From: Flavobacteriia bacterium
GTDB lineage: Bacteria > Bacteroidota > Bacteroidia > Flavobacteriales > Flavobacteriaceae
Length of the DNA stretch: 64,000 bases
Direction of reading: 5' to 3'
NCBI GenBank assembly: GCA_004293165.1
Contig: RDYL01000002.1
Location: 186,001 to 250,000, forward strand
The position numbers were made by a program, and so were the translations under genes. This document shows positions 25,514 through 35,425 of this stretch, piece by piece. Positions within the stretch are counted from its first letter, which is position 1. Each line of letters begins with the position of its first letter. The notes below the pieces were generated by a model. The model worked only from the letters and a program-made list of their open reading frames with translations, was not told the origin of the DNA and searched no databases.

Positions 25514-26080
25514 ATGAAAAACTTAAAACTTATAGCATTATTAGTAATTCCTACATTATTTTCAACTTCTTGCTCAAACGATGACTCAGCAGTAAACGAA
25601 GAAGAAGTTATTACAACTGTTAGAGTTACACTTGTAGGTGGCGGTCAAACAATTATTTTAGAATCTAAAGATTTAGATGGTGATGGACCAAATGATCCAG
25701 TTTTAACTCCAATTGGAGGAGGTGCTTTAGTAGCAGGAACTACTTACACAGGTTCGACAGAATTTTTAAATGAATTAGAAAGTCCAGCAGAAGATATTAC
25801 AATAGAAGTACATGAAGAAGGTGTTGACCACCAAATATTTTATTTTTTAGGATCCTCAATAGGAACTATAACATATGATGCAGAAGACATTGACTCCAAC
25901 GGAAACCCTATTGGATTGAACTTTACGCTAGTTGCTGGAACTTCTGGCTCAACAGGAACATTAACTGTTACTTTAAGACATTTGCCAAACAAAACGGCTC
26001 CAGGTGTTAGTGAAGGAAGTATTACAAATGCAGATGGAAACACAGATGCAGAAGTTTACTTTCCAATTACAGTAAACTAA
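25514..26080 (+). CDS. Lipoprotein behind the TonB receptor
   Basis: 188 residues. Lipoprotein signal with Cys at about residue 20 (LFSTSCSNDDS). The mature part is all-beta with acidic, Gly-rich turns (SKDLDGDGPNDP, AEDIDSNGNPIGL) of a kind that can bind divalent ions. HEEGVDHQIFYFLG and LRHLPNK carry His residues. It ends ITVN without a T9SS tail. It is the last gene of the operon with the ZnuD-like receptor (16-nt gap) and is closed by a terminator. I take it as a surface or periplasmic substrate-binding partner; function not established. Confidence 0.8.
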   Translation: MKNLKLIALLVIPTLFSTSCSNDDSAVNEEEVITTVRVTLVGGGQTIILESKDLDGDGPNDPVLTPIGGGALVAGTTYTGSTEFLNELESPAEDITIEVHEEGVDHQIFYFLGSSIGTITYDAEDIDSNGNPIGLNFTLVAGTSGSTGTLTVTLRHLPNKTAPGVSEGSITNADGNTDAEVYFPITVN

Positions 26081-26100
26081 ACAAATTACTATAAGATAAA

Positions 26101-26126
26101 AAAACGACTGAAATTTCAGTCGTTTT
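26101..26126. terminator. Bidirectional-looking terminator after the lipoprotein
   Basis: AAAACGACTGAAA is followed directly by its reverse complement TTTCAGTCGTTTT; T-rich sequence follows on the plus strand. Confidence 0.88.
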
Positions 26127-26159
26127 TGTTTTTTAACAAATCTTTAAATTCAATTTGAA

Positions 26160-26167
26160 TATCTTTG
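26160..26167 (+). promoter_or_regulatory. Predicted -7 element of the first S9 peptidase
   Basis: TATCTTTG matches TAnnTTTG, 20 nt before the ATG at 26188. Confidence 0.55.
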
Positions 26168-26187
26168 TTCTCATCAATAAATAATTT

Positions 26188-28290
26188 ATGAAAAAAACAA
26201 TAACAATATCGGCTATTGTTTGTACACTTTTTATGAACGCACAAACAAAAATCAATTATCCTGAAACAAAAAAAATCGAACAAGTTGACTCGTATTTTGA
26301 CGTAAAAATTAACGATCCATATCGTTGGCTAGAAGACGACAGAAGCGCTGAAACCGAAGCATGGGTAAAAGCTCAAAATGTAGTTACTTATGGATATTTA
26401 GAGCAAATTCCATACAGAAATAAGCTAAAAACCAGAATGGAACAATTATGGAATTATGAAAAAATTTCAGCTCCATTTAAAGAAGGTGACTATACGTATT
26501 ACTACAAAAATAACGGTCTTCAAAATCAATCCGTTTTATACCGAAAAGATAAAGCAGGAAAAGAAGAAATCTTTTTAGATCCAAATACGTTTTCAAAAGA
26601 TGGAACCACTTCATTAGGTGGGTTAAATTTCAGTAAAGACGGAAGTTTAGTTGCTTATGCCATTTCAGAAGGCGGAAGTGATTGGAGAAAAGTAATTGTA
26701 ATGGAAGCTAAAACCAAAAAAATCATTGGCGATACCATTGTGGATGTGAAGTTTAGCGGGGTTTCTTGGTACAAAAACGAAGGTTTCTATTATTCAAGCT
26801 ACGACAAACCGGTGGGAAGTGAATTATCAGCAAAAACGGACCAACATAAATTATACTATCACAAATTAAACACATCGCAAAAAACGGATAAATTGGTTTT
26901 TGGTGGTGATATCAAAAGAAGATATGTAGGTGGTGGCGTTTCTGAAGATGAAAAATACTTATTTATTACTGCAGCAAATTCAACTTCAGGAAACGAGTTG
27001 TACTATTTAGATTTATCGAAACCAAATAGTAAAATTGTAACGTTAATTGATACTTACGAAAACGACAATGATGTTTTAGATAATAAAGGTTCTAAAATTT
27101 ATTTAGTTACCAATTATAAAGCGCCAAACAAACGTGTGGTAACTTTTGATTTATCTAATCCAGCTAAAGAAAATTGGAAAGATTGCATTGCTGAAACCGA
27201 AAATGTATTGTCGCCAAACACGGGTAGTGGTTTCATTTTTGCAAGTTACATGAAAGATGCTGTTTCGTTTATTAAACAATATGATTACAACGGAAAATTA
27301 GTACGTGATATTCAATTGCCAGGTATTGGAACTGCTAACGGTTTTGGCGGAAAAGAAAAAGAAACCACCTTGTATTTTTCGTTCACCAATTATGTAACCC
27401 CAGGAACTACCTATACATTCGACCCTAAAACCGGAAAATCAGCAATTTATCAAAAACCAAAAGTTGATTTTAATTCGGCAGATTACGAGTCAAAACAAGT
27501 GTTTTATACTTCAAAAGACGGTACAAAAGTTCCGATGATTATCACCTATAAAAAAGGAACAAAATTAAACGGACAAAATCCAACAATTTTATATGGTTAT
27601 GGCGGATTTAATGTAAGTTTAACGCCTGCTTTTAGTATTTCCAATGCCGTTTGGTTAGAAAATGGAGGAGTTTACGCTGTTGCGAATTTACGCGGTGGTG
27701 GTGAATATGGTAAAAAATGGCACGATGCAGGAACACAATTAAAAAAACAAAACGTTTTTGATGATTTCATTGCTGCAGCCGAATATTTGATTAATGAAAA
27801 ATACACCTCATCTGATTATTTAGCGATAAAAGGAGGTTCAAATGGAGGTTTGTTAGTAGGAGCAGTTATGACACAGCGTCCAGATTTAGTAAAAGTGGCA
27901 TTACCAGCAGTTGGTGTTTTAGACATGTTGCGTTACCACACATTTACAGCAGGAGCAGGTTGGGCTTACGATTACGGAACTTCTGAACAAAGTAAGGAAA
28001 TGTTTGAATACATCAAAGGATATTCACCAGTTCACAATGTAAAAGCAGGTGTAAAATATCCAGCTACCATGGTAACAACTGGAGATCATGATGACCGAGT
28101 AGTTCCTGCACACAGTTTCAAATTTGCAGCAGAATTGCAAGCAAAACAAGCGGGTGACAATCCAGTTTTAATTCGAATTGATGTAAATGCGGGTCACGGA
28201 GCTGGAAAATCTGTAGCCGCTACCATTCAAGAAAATGTGGACATGCAAGTTTTCACCCTTTACAATATGGGTGTTAAAGAGTTAAAATAA
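26188..28290 (+). CDS. Prolyl oligopeptidase family protein (S9A), exported
   Basis: 700 residues. Signal peptide (about 1-19, CTLFMNAQ), then the S9A N-terminus (YPETKKIEQVDSYFDVKI.DPYRWLEDD), a seven-bladed propeller (about 70-420) and an alpha/beta hydrolase domain. The catalytic triad is visible: Ser in KGGSNGGLLVG, Asp in GDHDDRVVP, His in NAGHGAGKS. It cleaves short peptides after proline, here in the periplasm or outside. The REGGGEYG-like stretch LRGGGEYGKKWHDAG is typical of prolyl endopeptidases. Single gene between terminators. Confidence 0.93.
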   Translation: MKKTITISAIVCTLFMNAQTKINYPETKKIEQVDSYFDVKINDPYRWLEDDRSAETEAWVKAQNVVTYGYLEQIPYRNKLKTRMEQLWNYEKISAPFKEGDYTYYYKNNGLQNQSVLYRKDKAGKEEIFLDPNTFSKDGTTSLGGLNFSKDGSLVAYAISEGGSDWRKVIVMEAKTKKIIGDTIVDVKFSGVSWYKNEGFYYSSYDKPVGSELSAKTDQHKLYYHKLNTSQKTDKLVFGGDIKRRYVGGGVSEDEKYLFITAANSTSGNELYYLDLSKPNSKIVTLIDTYENDNDVLDNKGSKIYLVTNYKAPNKRVVTFDLSNPAKENWKDCIAETENVLSPNTGSGFIFASYMKDAVSFIKQYDYNGKLVRDIQLPGIGTANGFGGKEKETTLYFSFTNYVTPGTTYTFDPKTGKSAIYQKPKVDFNSADYESKQVFYTSKDGTKVPMIITYKKGTKLNGQNPTILYGYGGFNVSLTPAFSISNAVWLENGGVYAVANLRGGGEYGKKWHDAGTQLKKQNVFDDFIAAAEYLINEKYTSSDYLAIKGGSNGGLLVGAVMTQRPDLVKVALPAVGVLDMLRYHTFTAGAGWAYDYGTSEQSKEMFEYIKGYSPVHNVKAGVKYPATMVTTGDHDDRVVPAHSFKFAAELQAKQAGDNPVLIRIDVNAGHGAGKSVAATIQENVDMQVFTLYNMGVKELK

Positions 28291-28307
28291 TTTAAATATA
28301 TATTCAA

Positions 28308-28342
28308 AAAATCCCGCAAGCTTTTAAAGTTTGCGGGATTTT
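28308..28342. terminator. Terminator between the S9A peptidase and the AIM24-like gene
   Basis: AAAATCCCGCAA (28308-28319) pairs with TTGCGGGATTTT (28331-28342); both converging genes can use it. Confidence 0.88.
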
Positions 28343-28358
28343 ACATTTTTGTTATCGT

Positions 28359-29162
28359 TTAAAATCTATTATCACCATCTAACATTCTACCTAATCCACC
28401 TAAAAGGCTTCCTTCTTCTCTTCCACTTCCACCTGCTTTTGGTGCCGATGCTATAATTCTATCTGCTAAACGGGTAAATGGCAACGATTGAATGTAAACT
28501 GTTCCTGGGCCTCGAAGTGTTGCAAAAAAAACACCTTCACCTCCAAAAAACGTATTTTTGATACCTCCCACGAATTCAATATCATAATCTACATCTTTAG
28601 TAAAACCAACTAAACAACCTGTATCTACAAGAAGTAATTCTCCAGATTGTAATTCTTTTTTAGCTAAAGTTCCACCTGAATGTACGAAAGCCATTCCATC
28701 TCCTTCTATTTTTTGCATAATGAAACCTTCGCCACCAAACAAGCCTGTTCCCAATTTTTTAGTAAATTCGATTCCAACGGAAACGCCTTTTGCAGCGCAC
28801 AAAAAAGAGTCTTTTTGACAAATAAATTTTCCGCCAAATTGCTGTAAATCAATTGGAACAATTTTTCCAGGATAAGGTGATGCAAAAGAAACTTTCCTTT
28901 TTCCAAAATCTTGATTTTGATAAGCGGTCATAAACAAACTTTCGCCCGTTAAAACTCTTTTTCCAGCAGAAAGTAATTTCCCAAAAATGCCTTGTTGTTG
29001 GTCTTGACTACCATCACCAAAAATAGTTTCCATTTTGATGCCATTTTCCATCATCATAAAACTACCTGCTTCGGCCACTACAACCTCTTGCGGATCTAAT
29101 TCAATTTCTACATATTGCATCTCTTCACCATAAATATGGTAATCTATTTCGTGTGCTTTCAT
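28359..29162 (-). CDS. AIM24 / TIGR00266 family protein
   Basis: 267 residues. Beta-rich, with the family start ([33 protein letters not shown]), Gly-rich middle ([24 protein letters not shown]) and [24 protein letters not shown]. No signal peptide. Family members occur in bacteria and mitochondria (AIM24), and no biochemical role is firmly known. The C-terminus ends in a Gly/Ser-rich tail ([15 protein letters not shown]). It lies 58 nt after the SDR gene on the same strand and may be cotranscribed with that operon. Confidence 0.85.
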   Translation of the reverse strand: MKAHEIDYHIYGEEMQYVEIELDPQEVVVAEAGSFMMMENGIKMETIFGDGSQDQQQGIFGKLLSAGKRVLTGESLFMTAYQNQDFGKRKVSFASPYPGKIVPIDLQQFGGKFICQKDSFLCAAKGVSVGIEFTKKLGTGLFGGEGFIMQKIEGDGMAFVHSGGTLAKKELQSGELLLVDTGCLVGFTKDVDYDIEFVGGIKNTFFGGEGVFFATLRGPGTVYIQSLPFTRLADRIIASAPKAGGSGREEGSLLGGLGRMLDGDNRF

Positions 29163-29220
29163 AATTTTAGTTTTATAAATATGTCGCTCACAAAAAACAA
29201 AAGTTACTGAAAATTGAAAA

Positions 29221-30039
29221 TTATTTCAGGGTATATTTTCTAATTAGACAATTGAACAGTTTGTAACCTAATCCTCTTCGAAGAAATTTCATCAAATTCG
29301 CGTCAAAACCAATCGTATATCTTCTAAATTCTTTATTGGGATTTTCTGCGATTTTGTATAATTTATTAATAATTAACGGCGTTAGGGTTGTGTTTTTATT
29401 TGATTTTTTTTGAAGTAAATCAGTTACTTTATTCATCAAATCATTATATGACTTTACAGAAGTAGTAGAGCATTTAGTGACATTTTTTTGAAAAGAAGTG
29501 GGTGCATTTCCAAATTGAACAGTACAAACTTTTATATTTAAATCATACAATTCGTATGCCATGCATTCTGAAAAACTTTCAACCGCTTGCTTTGTGGAAT
29601 GATAAAAACTTCCTAAAGGTAGATTAACCAACCCCGCAATAGAAGATATATTAATAAAAAGTCCGCTTTTTTGTACTCTAAAAACAGGAATAAAAGCTCT
29701 ACAAACCTTAACAACTCCCAACCAATTTATATTTATAATAGCATCTATTTTTTTATCTTCTGAGAGTTCTACAAAACTTCTATAACCAACACCCGCATTA
29801 TTAATAATTACATCGATTTTTGGATTTTCAAGAATAATTTTTTGCTTAGCAGATTCTATACTTTCAGAACAAGCTACATCTAATTCATAGCATTTAATAT
29901 TGGAATGAAATTTTAAACTTTCTGCTTCATCAAGAGATAACATCGTAGCAATTACATTCCAACCTTTATCTGCAAAAAAAAGTGCTGTTTGCTTTCCAAT
30001 TCCACCAGCTGCTCCAGTGATTAATACTGTTTTTTTCAA
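29221..30039 (-). CDS. Short-chain dehydrogenase/reductase (SDR)
   Basis: 272 residues. The NAD(P)-binding [26 protein letters not shown], catalytic Ser in [11 protein letters not shown] and Tyr/Lys in [10 protein letters not shown] are all present, i.e. a classical SDR. The hydrophobic C-terminal region ([21 protein letters not shown]) may touch the membrane. Substrate unknown. The start overlaps the mtgA stop by 4 nt, so the two are translationally coupled. Confidence 0.85.
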   Translation of the reverse strand: MKKTVLITGAAGGIGKQTALFFADKGWNVIATMLSLDEAESLKFHSNIKCYELDVACSESIESAKQKIILENPKIDVIINNAGVGYRSFVELSEDKKIDAIININWLGVVKVCRAFIPVFRVQKSGLFINISSIAGLVNLPLGSFYHSTKQAVESFSECMAYELYDLNIKVCTVQFGNAPTSFQKNVTKCSTTSVKSYNDLMNKVTDLLQKKSNKNTTLTPLIINKLYKIAENPNKEFRRYTIGFDANLMKFLRRGLGYKLFNCLIRKYTLK

Positions 30040-30764
30040 TATTTTAATTTTACATAACTAATTTCTCTACTAATTTTCGCCTTTCTTCTATTGATGTAGG
30101 AAGAAGAATTGGATGCTTTATACCTTCTTGGACTCGGTAATATGGCTGCTATTCCTGCTGCTTCATAACGAGTTAAACTAGAAGCATCTTTTCTGTACCA
30201 ATGTTTTGCTGCTGCTTCTGCTCCATAAACGCCATCACCCATTTCAATACTATTCAAATAAACTTCCATGATGCGTTTTTTACCCCAAATTAGTTCAATT
30301 AAAACAGTATAATAAGCTTCTAAACCTTTTCGAACATAACTTCTGCCTTGCCAAAGAAAAACATTTTTTGCCGTTTGTTGTGAAATGGTACTTCCGCCTT
30401 TTAAACGTTTCCCTTTTTGATTATTCTGGAAAGCTTTTTGCATAGCTTCAAAATCGAAACCAGAATGTTCTAAAAAACGACCATCTTCGCTAGCAATAAC
30501 TGCTTTTTGAAGATTCAATGAAATTTCTTCTATTGGCACCCAGTCGTGACTGCAAACCATGTCTTTTCCTTCTTCATTGTGTTCTAAAGCTCTCATTCCC
30601 ATAAGTGGTGTAAATGGAACTGGAACAAATTTCAATAGCAAAACAACGAAAAAACTAATAATATTAAACCATAAAAAAAGCAACCAAAAGAAACGTACTA
30701 TCTTTTGACCTGTAGTTCTTTTTTTTGTAGGTGACTTTTTACTTGAAGTGATTTTTTTTGCCAT
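30036..30764 (-). CDS. mtgA: Monofunctional biosynthetic peptidoglycan transglycosylase
   Basis: 242 residues. A basic cytoplasmic N-terminus (KKITSSKKSPTKKRTTGQK), one TM helix (about 28-48) and a GT51 domain. Motifs: the catalytic Glu in ASEDGRFLEHSGFD, RLKGGSTISQQTAKNVFLW, RKGLEAYYTVLIELIWGK.RIMEVYLNSIEMG, and GVYGAEAAAKHWY. It polymerises lipid II glycan chains in the periplasm without a transpeptidase domain. Middle gene of a tight operon (1 nt after the FAD oxidoreductase stop, 4-nt overlap with the SDR gene). Confidence 0.95.
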   Translation of the reverse strand: MAKKITSSKKSPTKKRTTGQKIVRFFWLLFLWFNIISFFVVLLLKFVPVPFTPLMGMRALEHNEEGKDMVCSHDWVPIEEISLNLQKAVIASEDGRFLEHSGFDFEAMQKAFQNNQKGKRLKGGSTISQQTAKNVFLWQGRSYVRKGLEAYYTVLIELIWGKKRIMEVYLNSIEMGDGVYGAEAAAKHWYRKDASSLTRYEAAGIAAILPSPRRYKASNSSSYINRRKAKISREISYVKLKY

Positions 30765-30765
30765 T

Positions 30766-31878
30766 CTATATTAAATCTGCTAATTCTTGTCCGACTAAAC
30801 TGCCTATGGCAACACCCATTCCTCCCATACGTACTCCACAATAGACATTATTTGAAAGTTGTTCTACGATTGGTTTTTTATGTGTTCCCACACCCATTGT
30901 ACCGCTCCATCGGTGTTCAATTTCAAACTTTTGATGGGGTAAAATTACTGTTTTTAACAACTCTTCCAAACGATTTTGAATCAATTCTGTTGTATCGTGC
31001 GAAGTTGTGGTTTCGCCTGCAAAATCTAAGTTTCTTCCACCACCAAAAAGAATTCTATCATTGATATTTCTAAAATAAAAATAACCTTTATCTAAGTGAA
31101 AAGTGCCTCTAATATCTAAATTCGGAATTGGTTTTGTAATTAACACTTGGGCTCTTGCGGGTTGCACTTGATTGTTAGTTAATTGCGAAGCAAAACCATT
31201 TGTCGTGAACAATAATTTATTTGTTTTAAAGGTGATTCCGTTGGTTACAACCTCAACTGCATCATTTACTTCTTCAAAATTTGTTACGGTTTGACTGTTT
31301 AAAATCAGAATATCGTTTTGATGTGCTTTTTTTAGTAAAGCCTGCATCATATTTCCTGTATCGATTTGTGCTTCAAACGGATTGAAAATCAAGTTTTCAA
31401 AAATGCCTCCAAAATTAAATCGATCTACTTCTTTAGAGAAAACATCCGATTTAAAAAGCGGTTTTATGATGTCGTTGATAAAAGAAATCTTCTGAATACA
31501 TTCGTTATAATACGATTCATCTTCTTTTAAAAACAGCTCGTAACCACCGTAAGGCTTTAGATCAATTATAGAATCACCGAGATTTTTTCGAAGCAATTGC
31601 AAACCTGCATATCGTTTTTGAATGAGTTGAATTACTTCTTCTTCGGTATGGGTTTTTAAATCGTCTATGATTTCGGAAATACTTCCAAAACAAGCAAAAC
31701 CAGCATTTTTTGTACTTGCCCCTTGTGGCAAAATTCCTTTTTCAAGAATTAAAATTTTAGCAGCGGGAAATCGTTCGCGCAGTGCTAATGCAGTATGTAA
31801 ACCAACAATTCCACTACCTACGATAGTAAAATCAACATTTGAAAACCAATTTTTTAATTCCCAATAACTAAGTTGCAT
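30766..31878 (-). CDS. FAD-dependent oxidoreductase (DAO family)
   Basis: 370 residues. The Rossmann motif is FTIVGSGIVGLHTALAL with the acidic end LILEKG, followed by GASTKNAGFACFGS. The C-terminal substrate/FAD region is HRWSGTMGVGTHKKPIVEQL and VYCGVRMGGMGVAIGSLVG. It belongs with D-amino-acid oxidase/glycine oxidase-type enzymes. The substrate is not evident; no covalent-flavin motif is recognised. First gene of the operon leading into mtgA and the SDR enzyme, though the three do not form an obvious pathway. Confidence 0.87.
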   Translation of the reverse strand: MQLSYWELKNWFSNVDFTIVGSGIVGLHTALALRERFPAAKILILEKGILPQGASTKNAGFACFGSISEIIDDLKTHTEEEVIQLIQKRYAGLQLLRKNLGDSIIDLKPYGGYELFLKEDESYYNECIQKISFINDIIKPLFKSDVFSKEVDRFNFGGIFENLIFNPFEAQIDTGNMMQALLKKAHQNDILILNSQTVTNFEEVNDAVEVVTNGITFKTNKLLFTTNGFASQLTNNQVQPARAQVLITKPIPNLDIRGTFHLDKGYFYFRNINDRILFGGGRNLDFAGETTTSHDTTELIQNRLEELLKTVILPHQKFEIEHRWSGTMGVGTHKKPIVEQLSNNVYCGVRMGGMGVAIGSLVGQELADLI

Positions 31879-31969
31879 GAATACCTGATTAAAAAAGTAA
31901 ATGTAATAATTTGTTTTTAGTTATACACTAAATCTCGTTATTTGCGTTATGATATTTAAAATCGAAAAA

Positions 31970-33424
31970 ATGAGAATTTATTTACTTTTAACAACATTGT
32001 TTTTTACACAACTTTTTTCAGCACAAAATGTGACTAAAAAAATTACGCTTATTTTTAAAAAAAGTAATTATCATTTTGAAGAAACCTCCGGATTTAAAAG
32101 AATGAATGCATTAGTTAATTATTCAGAATTTAACTCGTACAAGGAAACTTATCTGTCGCCAAATAATAAAGAGAAAAACGATACAATAGAATTGAATATT
32201 GAATCGGACAAGATTTTTTTAATCCACAATTGGAAAGAATTGAACAAAAGTTCACGAGTTATTTTGTACACCAATGACCTGGTTGAAATTGATTATGAGA
32301 ATGGTTATCCTAATTTCAAAATAGTAAACCGCGAAGTAAAACCGTTTGATTTGAATTTAGAACAGCAATTAAATCTTAGTTTTCCGATTGATAATTATGT
32401 CTTTTTTCAAAACAACAAAAGAAGTAGAAATTCAAAAGAAGAAAAGGAATATAAAACGGAATTAGCAAACTTTATCCAGAATTCTAAAATAGCATTGGAT
32501 GAACTTTTAAATTCGGATAAAATTTCAAAAGAAACGTATGATTCTCAATTGAATTATATCACATTTTACTCCTTAAACACAGATTCAAAAACAAATTTCT
32601 CTGATTATCAAAATAACCTTAAAAATGAAGCACTAATTTGGATAAAATCGTATCGCTTTTTCTTAGAATTATATGTGAAAAATGAATTTAAAATCAAGAA
32701 ATACGAAAAAGAAATTAAAGATTTTGAACTAAAAACTGCTAACAACAAAACAAAAACCAAAGATATTAGCATGCAATATGAAGATAACGAAAATAGTTTC
32801 CTTCAAATTGAAAAATCGGACTTGCTTTCTGCTAAAGCGAAAGAATATTTATTGTATGTCTACTTAAATAGAATTGCAAAAACAGATTCGCAAAAGCTAT
32901 CTACATACATTGCAATCTTTAAAAAATATTCGAACGATGACAAATTGATAGAAGGTTTTGAAAGTGCTTTTTTAGTCAATGTAGAAGCGTTAAAACAAAA
33001 TACTTCTGAAGTCATTTTGTATGATGAGAACAAAAAAGCAACCAGCTTATCGGCGATTATTGAAGCTAATAAAGGAAAAGTAATCTATATTGATTTTTGG
33101 GCTAGTTGGTGTGCGCCATGTAGAGCTGCGCTTCCAGCTTCAAGAAAATTACATGATGAATATAAAAATGTTGTTTTTTTATATTTGTCTACCGATTCTA
33201 ATTTTGAAGCATGGAAAAAAGCAAATCAATTTGAGAAATTAACAGAGAACAGTTATTTCATCATCAATCCAAAAACTTCTGAATACTTAAAAAAACTGGC
33301 TATTGATTTTATTCCAAGATATGTATTATTAGATACGAAGGGAGAAATATCAAATCCAAAAGCACCTTCACCTGATTCTGATAAAATTAAGCAAGAGCTG
33401 AACTCCTTGTTACAAATTAAATAA
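31970..33424 (+). CDS. TlpA-like thioredoxin-domain protein, exported
   Basis: About 484 residues from the ATG at 31970; an upstream ATG at 31949 would add seven residues before the signal peptide (RIYLLLTTLFFTQLFSAQ), so I prefer the later start. The first ~340 residues are helical and Lys/Glu-rich with no known domain. The C-terminal ~140 are a TlpA/ResA thioredoxin fold: VIYIDFWASWCAPCRAALP with the redox CxxC, and FIPRYVLLDTKGEI with the cis-Pro. It is a periplasmic thiol-disulfide reductase candidate. Proteins with this layout are common and variable in Bacteroidota. Confidence 0.87.
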   Translation: MRIYLLLTTLFFTQLFSAQNVTKKITLIFKKSNYHFEETSGFKRMNALVNYSEFNSYKETYLSPNNKEKNDTIELNIESDKIFLIHNWKELNKSSRVILYTNDLVEIDYENGYPNFKIVNREVKPFDLNLEQQLNLSFPIDNYVFFQNNKRSRNSKEEKEYKTELANFIQNSKIALDELLNSDKISKETYDSQLNYITFYSLNTDSKTNFSDYQNNLKNEALIWIKSYRFFLELYVKNEFKIKKYEKEIKDFELKTANNKTKTKDISMQYEDNENSFLQIEKSDLLSAKAKEYLLYVYLNRIAKTDSQKLSTYIAIFKKYSNDDKLIEGFESAFLVNVEALKQNTSEVILYDENKKATSLSAIIEANKGKVIYIDFWASWCAPCRAALPASRKLHDEYKNVVFLYLSTDSNFEAWKKANQFEKLTENSYFIINPKTSEYLKKLAIDFIPRYVLLDTKGEISNPKAPSPDSDKIKQELNSLLQIK

Positions 33425-34108
33425 TTAATTCGTAGGCTTTTTTCTTGCTTTAATCGCTTTCATTATCAATGGAAACGAGGTTACAGCAATTAAGATTAAA
33501 ATTATGGTTTCTATATGTTTCTTTAAATCAATTCCTAATTCTTCATTAAACAATCCATATAAATAATGCCCCGCAAAAACCAATAGGAACGACCATAATA
33601 GCGAACTTAACACGTTATAGAACATAAATTTGCTTTTTGGCATGTGCACAATTCCGGCAATAATGGGCACAAATGTTCTAACGATAGGTAAAAAACGAGC
33701 AAATATGATAGCTTTTCCACCGTGTTTTTCAAAAAATGCTTGTGACTCGTATAAATATTTCTTTTTGAAAAAGAAACTATCTTCTTTATTGTATAAAAAT
33801 TGACCGCTTTTTGCACCAAACCAATAGCCGAAAACATTTCCTAACGTAGCTGCTGAAGCAATTAATAAAGCTAAAATAGTAACATTCGACAAATCACTTG
33901 GAATCATGAAAAAGGTTTCTACTAACTCACGGCTGTAAATTCCCGAAAGAAATAACAAACTATCACCTGGTAAAAAGAATCCAGCAAACAAACCAGTTTC
34001 TGCAAAAACAATAAACAAAACCATATAAATTCCAACAGGAATTCCACCGATTTCCATTGTAATATAGAATTCTGGATTAAAAAGTTTGGTCCAATGAAAA
34101 TTATCCAT
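33425..34108 (-). CDS. DedA/VTT family membrane protein
   Basis: About 227 residues from the ATG at 34108 (MDNFHWTKLFN); an in-frame ATG at 34141 also exists but lies deeper inside the symporter gene. DedA hallmarks: ETGLFAGFFLPGDSLLFLSG, GNVFGYWFGAKSG, FFEKHGGKAIIFARFLPIVRTFVPIIAG. About five membrane segments. DedA proteins are linked to membrane-potential homeostasis, lipid scrambling and undecaprenyl-phosphate flipping; which applies here is open. The start overlaps the upstream gene's stop by 8 nt. It converges with the thioredoxin-like gene with no spacer. Confidence 0.92.
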   Translation of the reverse strand: MDNFHWTKLFNPEFYITMEIGGIPVGIYMVLFIVFAETGLFAGFFLPGDSLLFLSGIYSRELVETFFMIPSDLSNVTILALLIASAATLGNVFGYWFGAKSGQFLYNKEDSFFFKKKYLYESQAFFEKHGGKAIIFARFLPIVRTFVPIIAGIVHMPKSKFMFYNVLSSLLWSFLLVFAGHYLYGLFNEELGIDLKKHIETIILILIAVTSFPLIMKAIKARKKPTN

Positions 34109-35342
34109 GTTGTTCTTCTGATTTAGCTTCCCATTTATCAATTGCGGCAGTTGACAATGCGTTTCCTAAAACATTCGTCATACTTCTTGCCATATCACAA
34201 AAATGGTCAATTGGTAAAATTAATGCAATTCCTTCAGGCGGAATACCAAACATCGCACAGGTTGCCACAACTACAATTAATGAAGCTCTTGGCACACCTG
34301 CCACACCTTTACTCGTTAACATTAACACCAATAGCATCGTTAATTGTTCACCCAAAGACATATCGATTCCGTATACTTGTGCAATGAAAATACTGGCAAA
34401 AGTCATGTACATCATACTACCGTCTAAGTTAAAAGAATAACCAAGCGGCAAAGTGAAAGAAACTATTTTAGGCTGACAACCAAAACGTTCTAATTCTTCT
34501 ACCATTTTTGGAAATACAGCCTCACTACTAGTGGTTGAAAAAGCGATTAATAATGGACTCTTAATTCGTTCCAACAATACAAATAAACGTTTTCCTAATA
34601 TCAAATAACCCACCGTAAGTAATATCCCCCAAAGCACTAAAATCCCTACAAAAAAGGCTCCTAAGTATTTAGCATATAAGGTAAAAACTTCAAATCCGTG
34701 TTTGGCAATAGCACTTGCTACCGCACCTAAAACACCTAATGGCGCTGTCCACATGATATAGGTCACCATTTTTAAAATCACGTGCGACACAGTGTCTAAT
34801 AATTTTAAAACTGGCTTTGCTTCTTTCTTACTAAAAGCTGCTAATGCCACACCAAACAAAATGGAAAAAATTACAATTTGTAAAATTTCATTAGTAGCCA
34901 ATGCTTCAAATAAACTTTTTGGAATCACGTGTTTTACAAACTCTTCTAACGAAAATCCTTTGGAATTTTCTAACAATTCGGAAGCACTTGAGGTATCTTC
35001 TAATTTAATTGTTGTGCCTTTCCCTGGCGCAAAAAAGTTTACCAAAACCATTCCCAACAACAATGAGATTAAAGATGCGGAAATAAACCAAGCCATTGCT
35101 TTTCCTCCTACTCTTCCTACCATTTTCATGTCGCCCATTTTTGCAATTCCAACCACTAAAGTTGAAAAAACCAATGGAGCAATAATCATTTGCACTAATC
35201 GGATAAATATGGTACCCAATAGCTTGATGTTTTTAGAAAAAACGTCTATTGAATCAGGCATCTGATAATGCACAATTCCGCCAAGAATAATTCCAATAAT
35301 AAGCGAAACAATGATTAATATAAATAGTTTATTATTCTTCAC
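34101..35342 (-). CDS. Dicarboxylate/amino acid:cation symporter (DAACS family)
   Basis: 413 residues with about eight membrane helices and two hairpins. Family motifs: FIRLVQMIIAPLVFSTLVVGIA, the Ser-rich hairpin IAFSTTSSEAVFPKM, GYSFNLDGSMMYMTFASIFIAQ, and a C-terminal VLGNALSTAAIDKWE. It probably imports glutamate, aspartate or C4-dicarboxylates with Na+ or H+ (GltP/GltT/DctA relatives); the substrate cannot be chosen with confidence. It overlaps the DedA gene by 8 nt, so the two are cotranscribed. Confidence 0.92.
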   Translation of the reverse strand: MKNNKLFILIIVSLIIGIILGGIVHYQMPDSIDVFSKNIKLLGTIFIRLVQMIIAPLVFSTLVVGIAKMGDMKMVGRVGGKAMAWFISASLISLLLGMVLVNFFAPGKGTTIKLEDTSSASELLENSKGFSLEEFVKHVIPKSLFEALATNEILQIVIFSILFGVALAAFSKKEAKPVLKLLDTVSHVILKMVTYIMWTAPLGVLGAVASAIAKHGFEVFTLYAKYLGAFFVGILVLWGILLTVGYLILGKRLFVLLERIKSPLLIAFSTTSSEAVFPKMVEELERFGCQPKIVSFTLPLGYSFNLDGSMMYMTFASIFIAQVYGIDMSLGEQLTMLLVLMLTSKGVAGVPRASLIVVVATCAMFGIPPEGIALILPIDHFCDMARSMTNVLGNALSTAAIDKWEAKSEEQHG

Positions 35343-35425
35343 GGTACTATATATTTTAGTTTGTGAAAATAGGTATATTTTTTTAAAAAAGAACTACATT
35401 TAGCATCGTTTTAAATTTAATCAGT

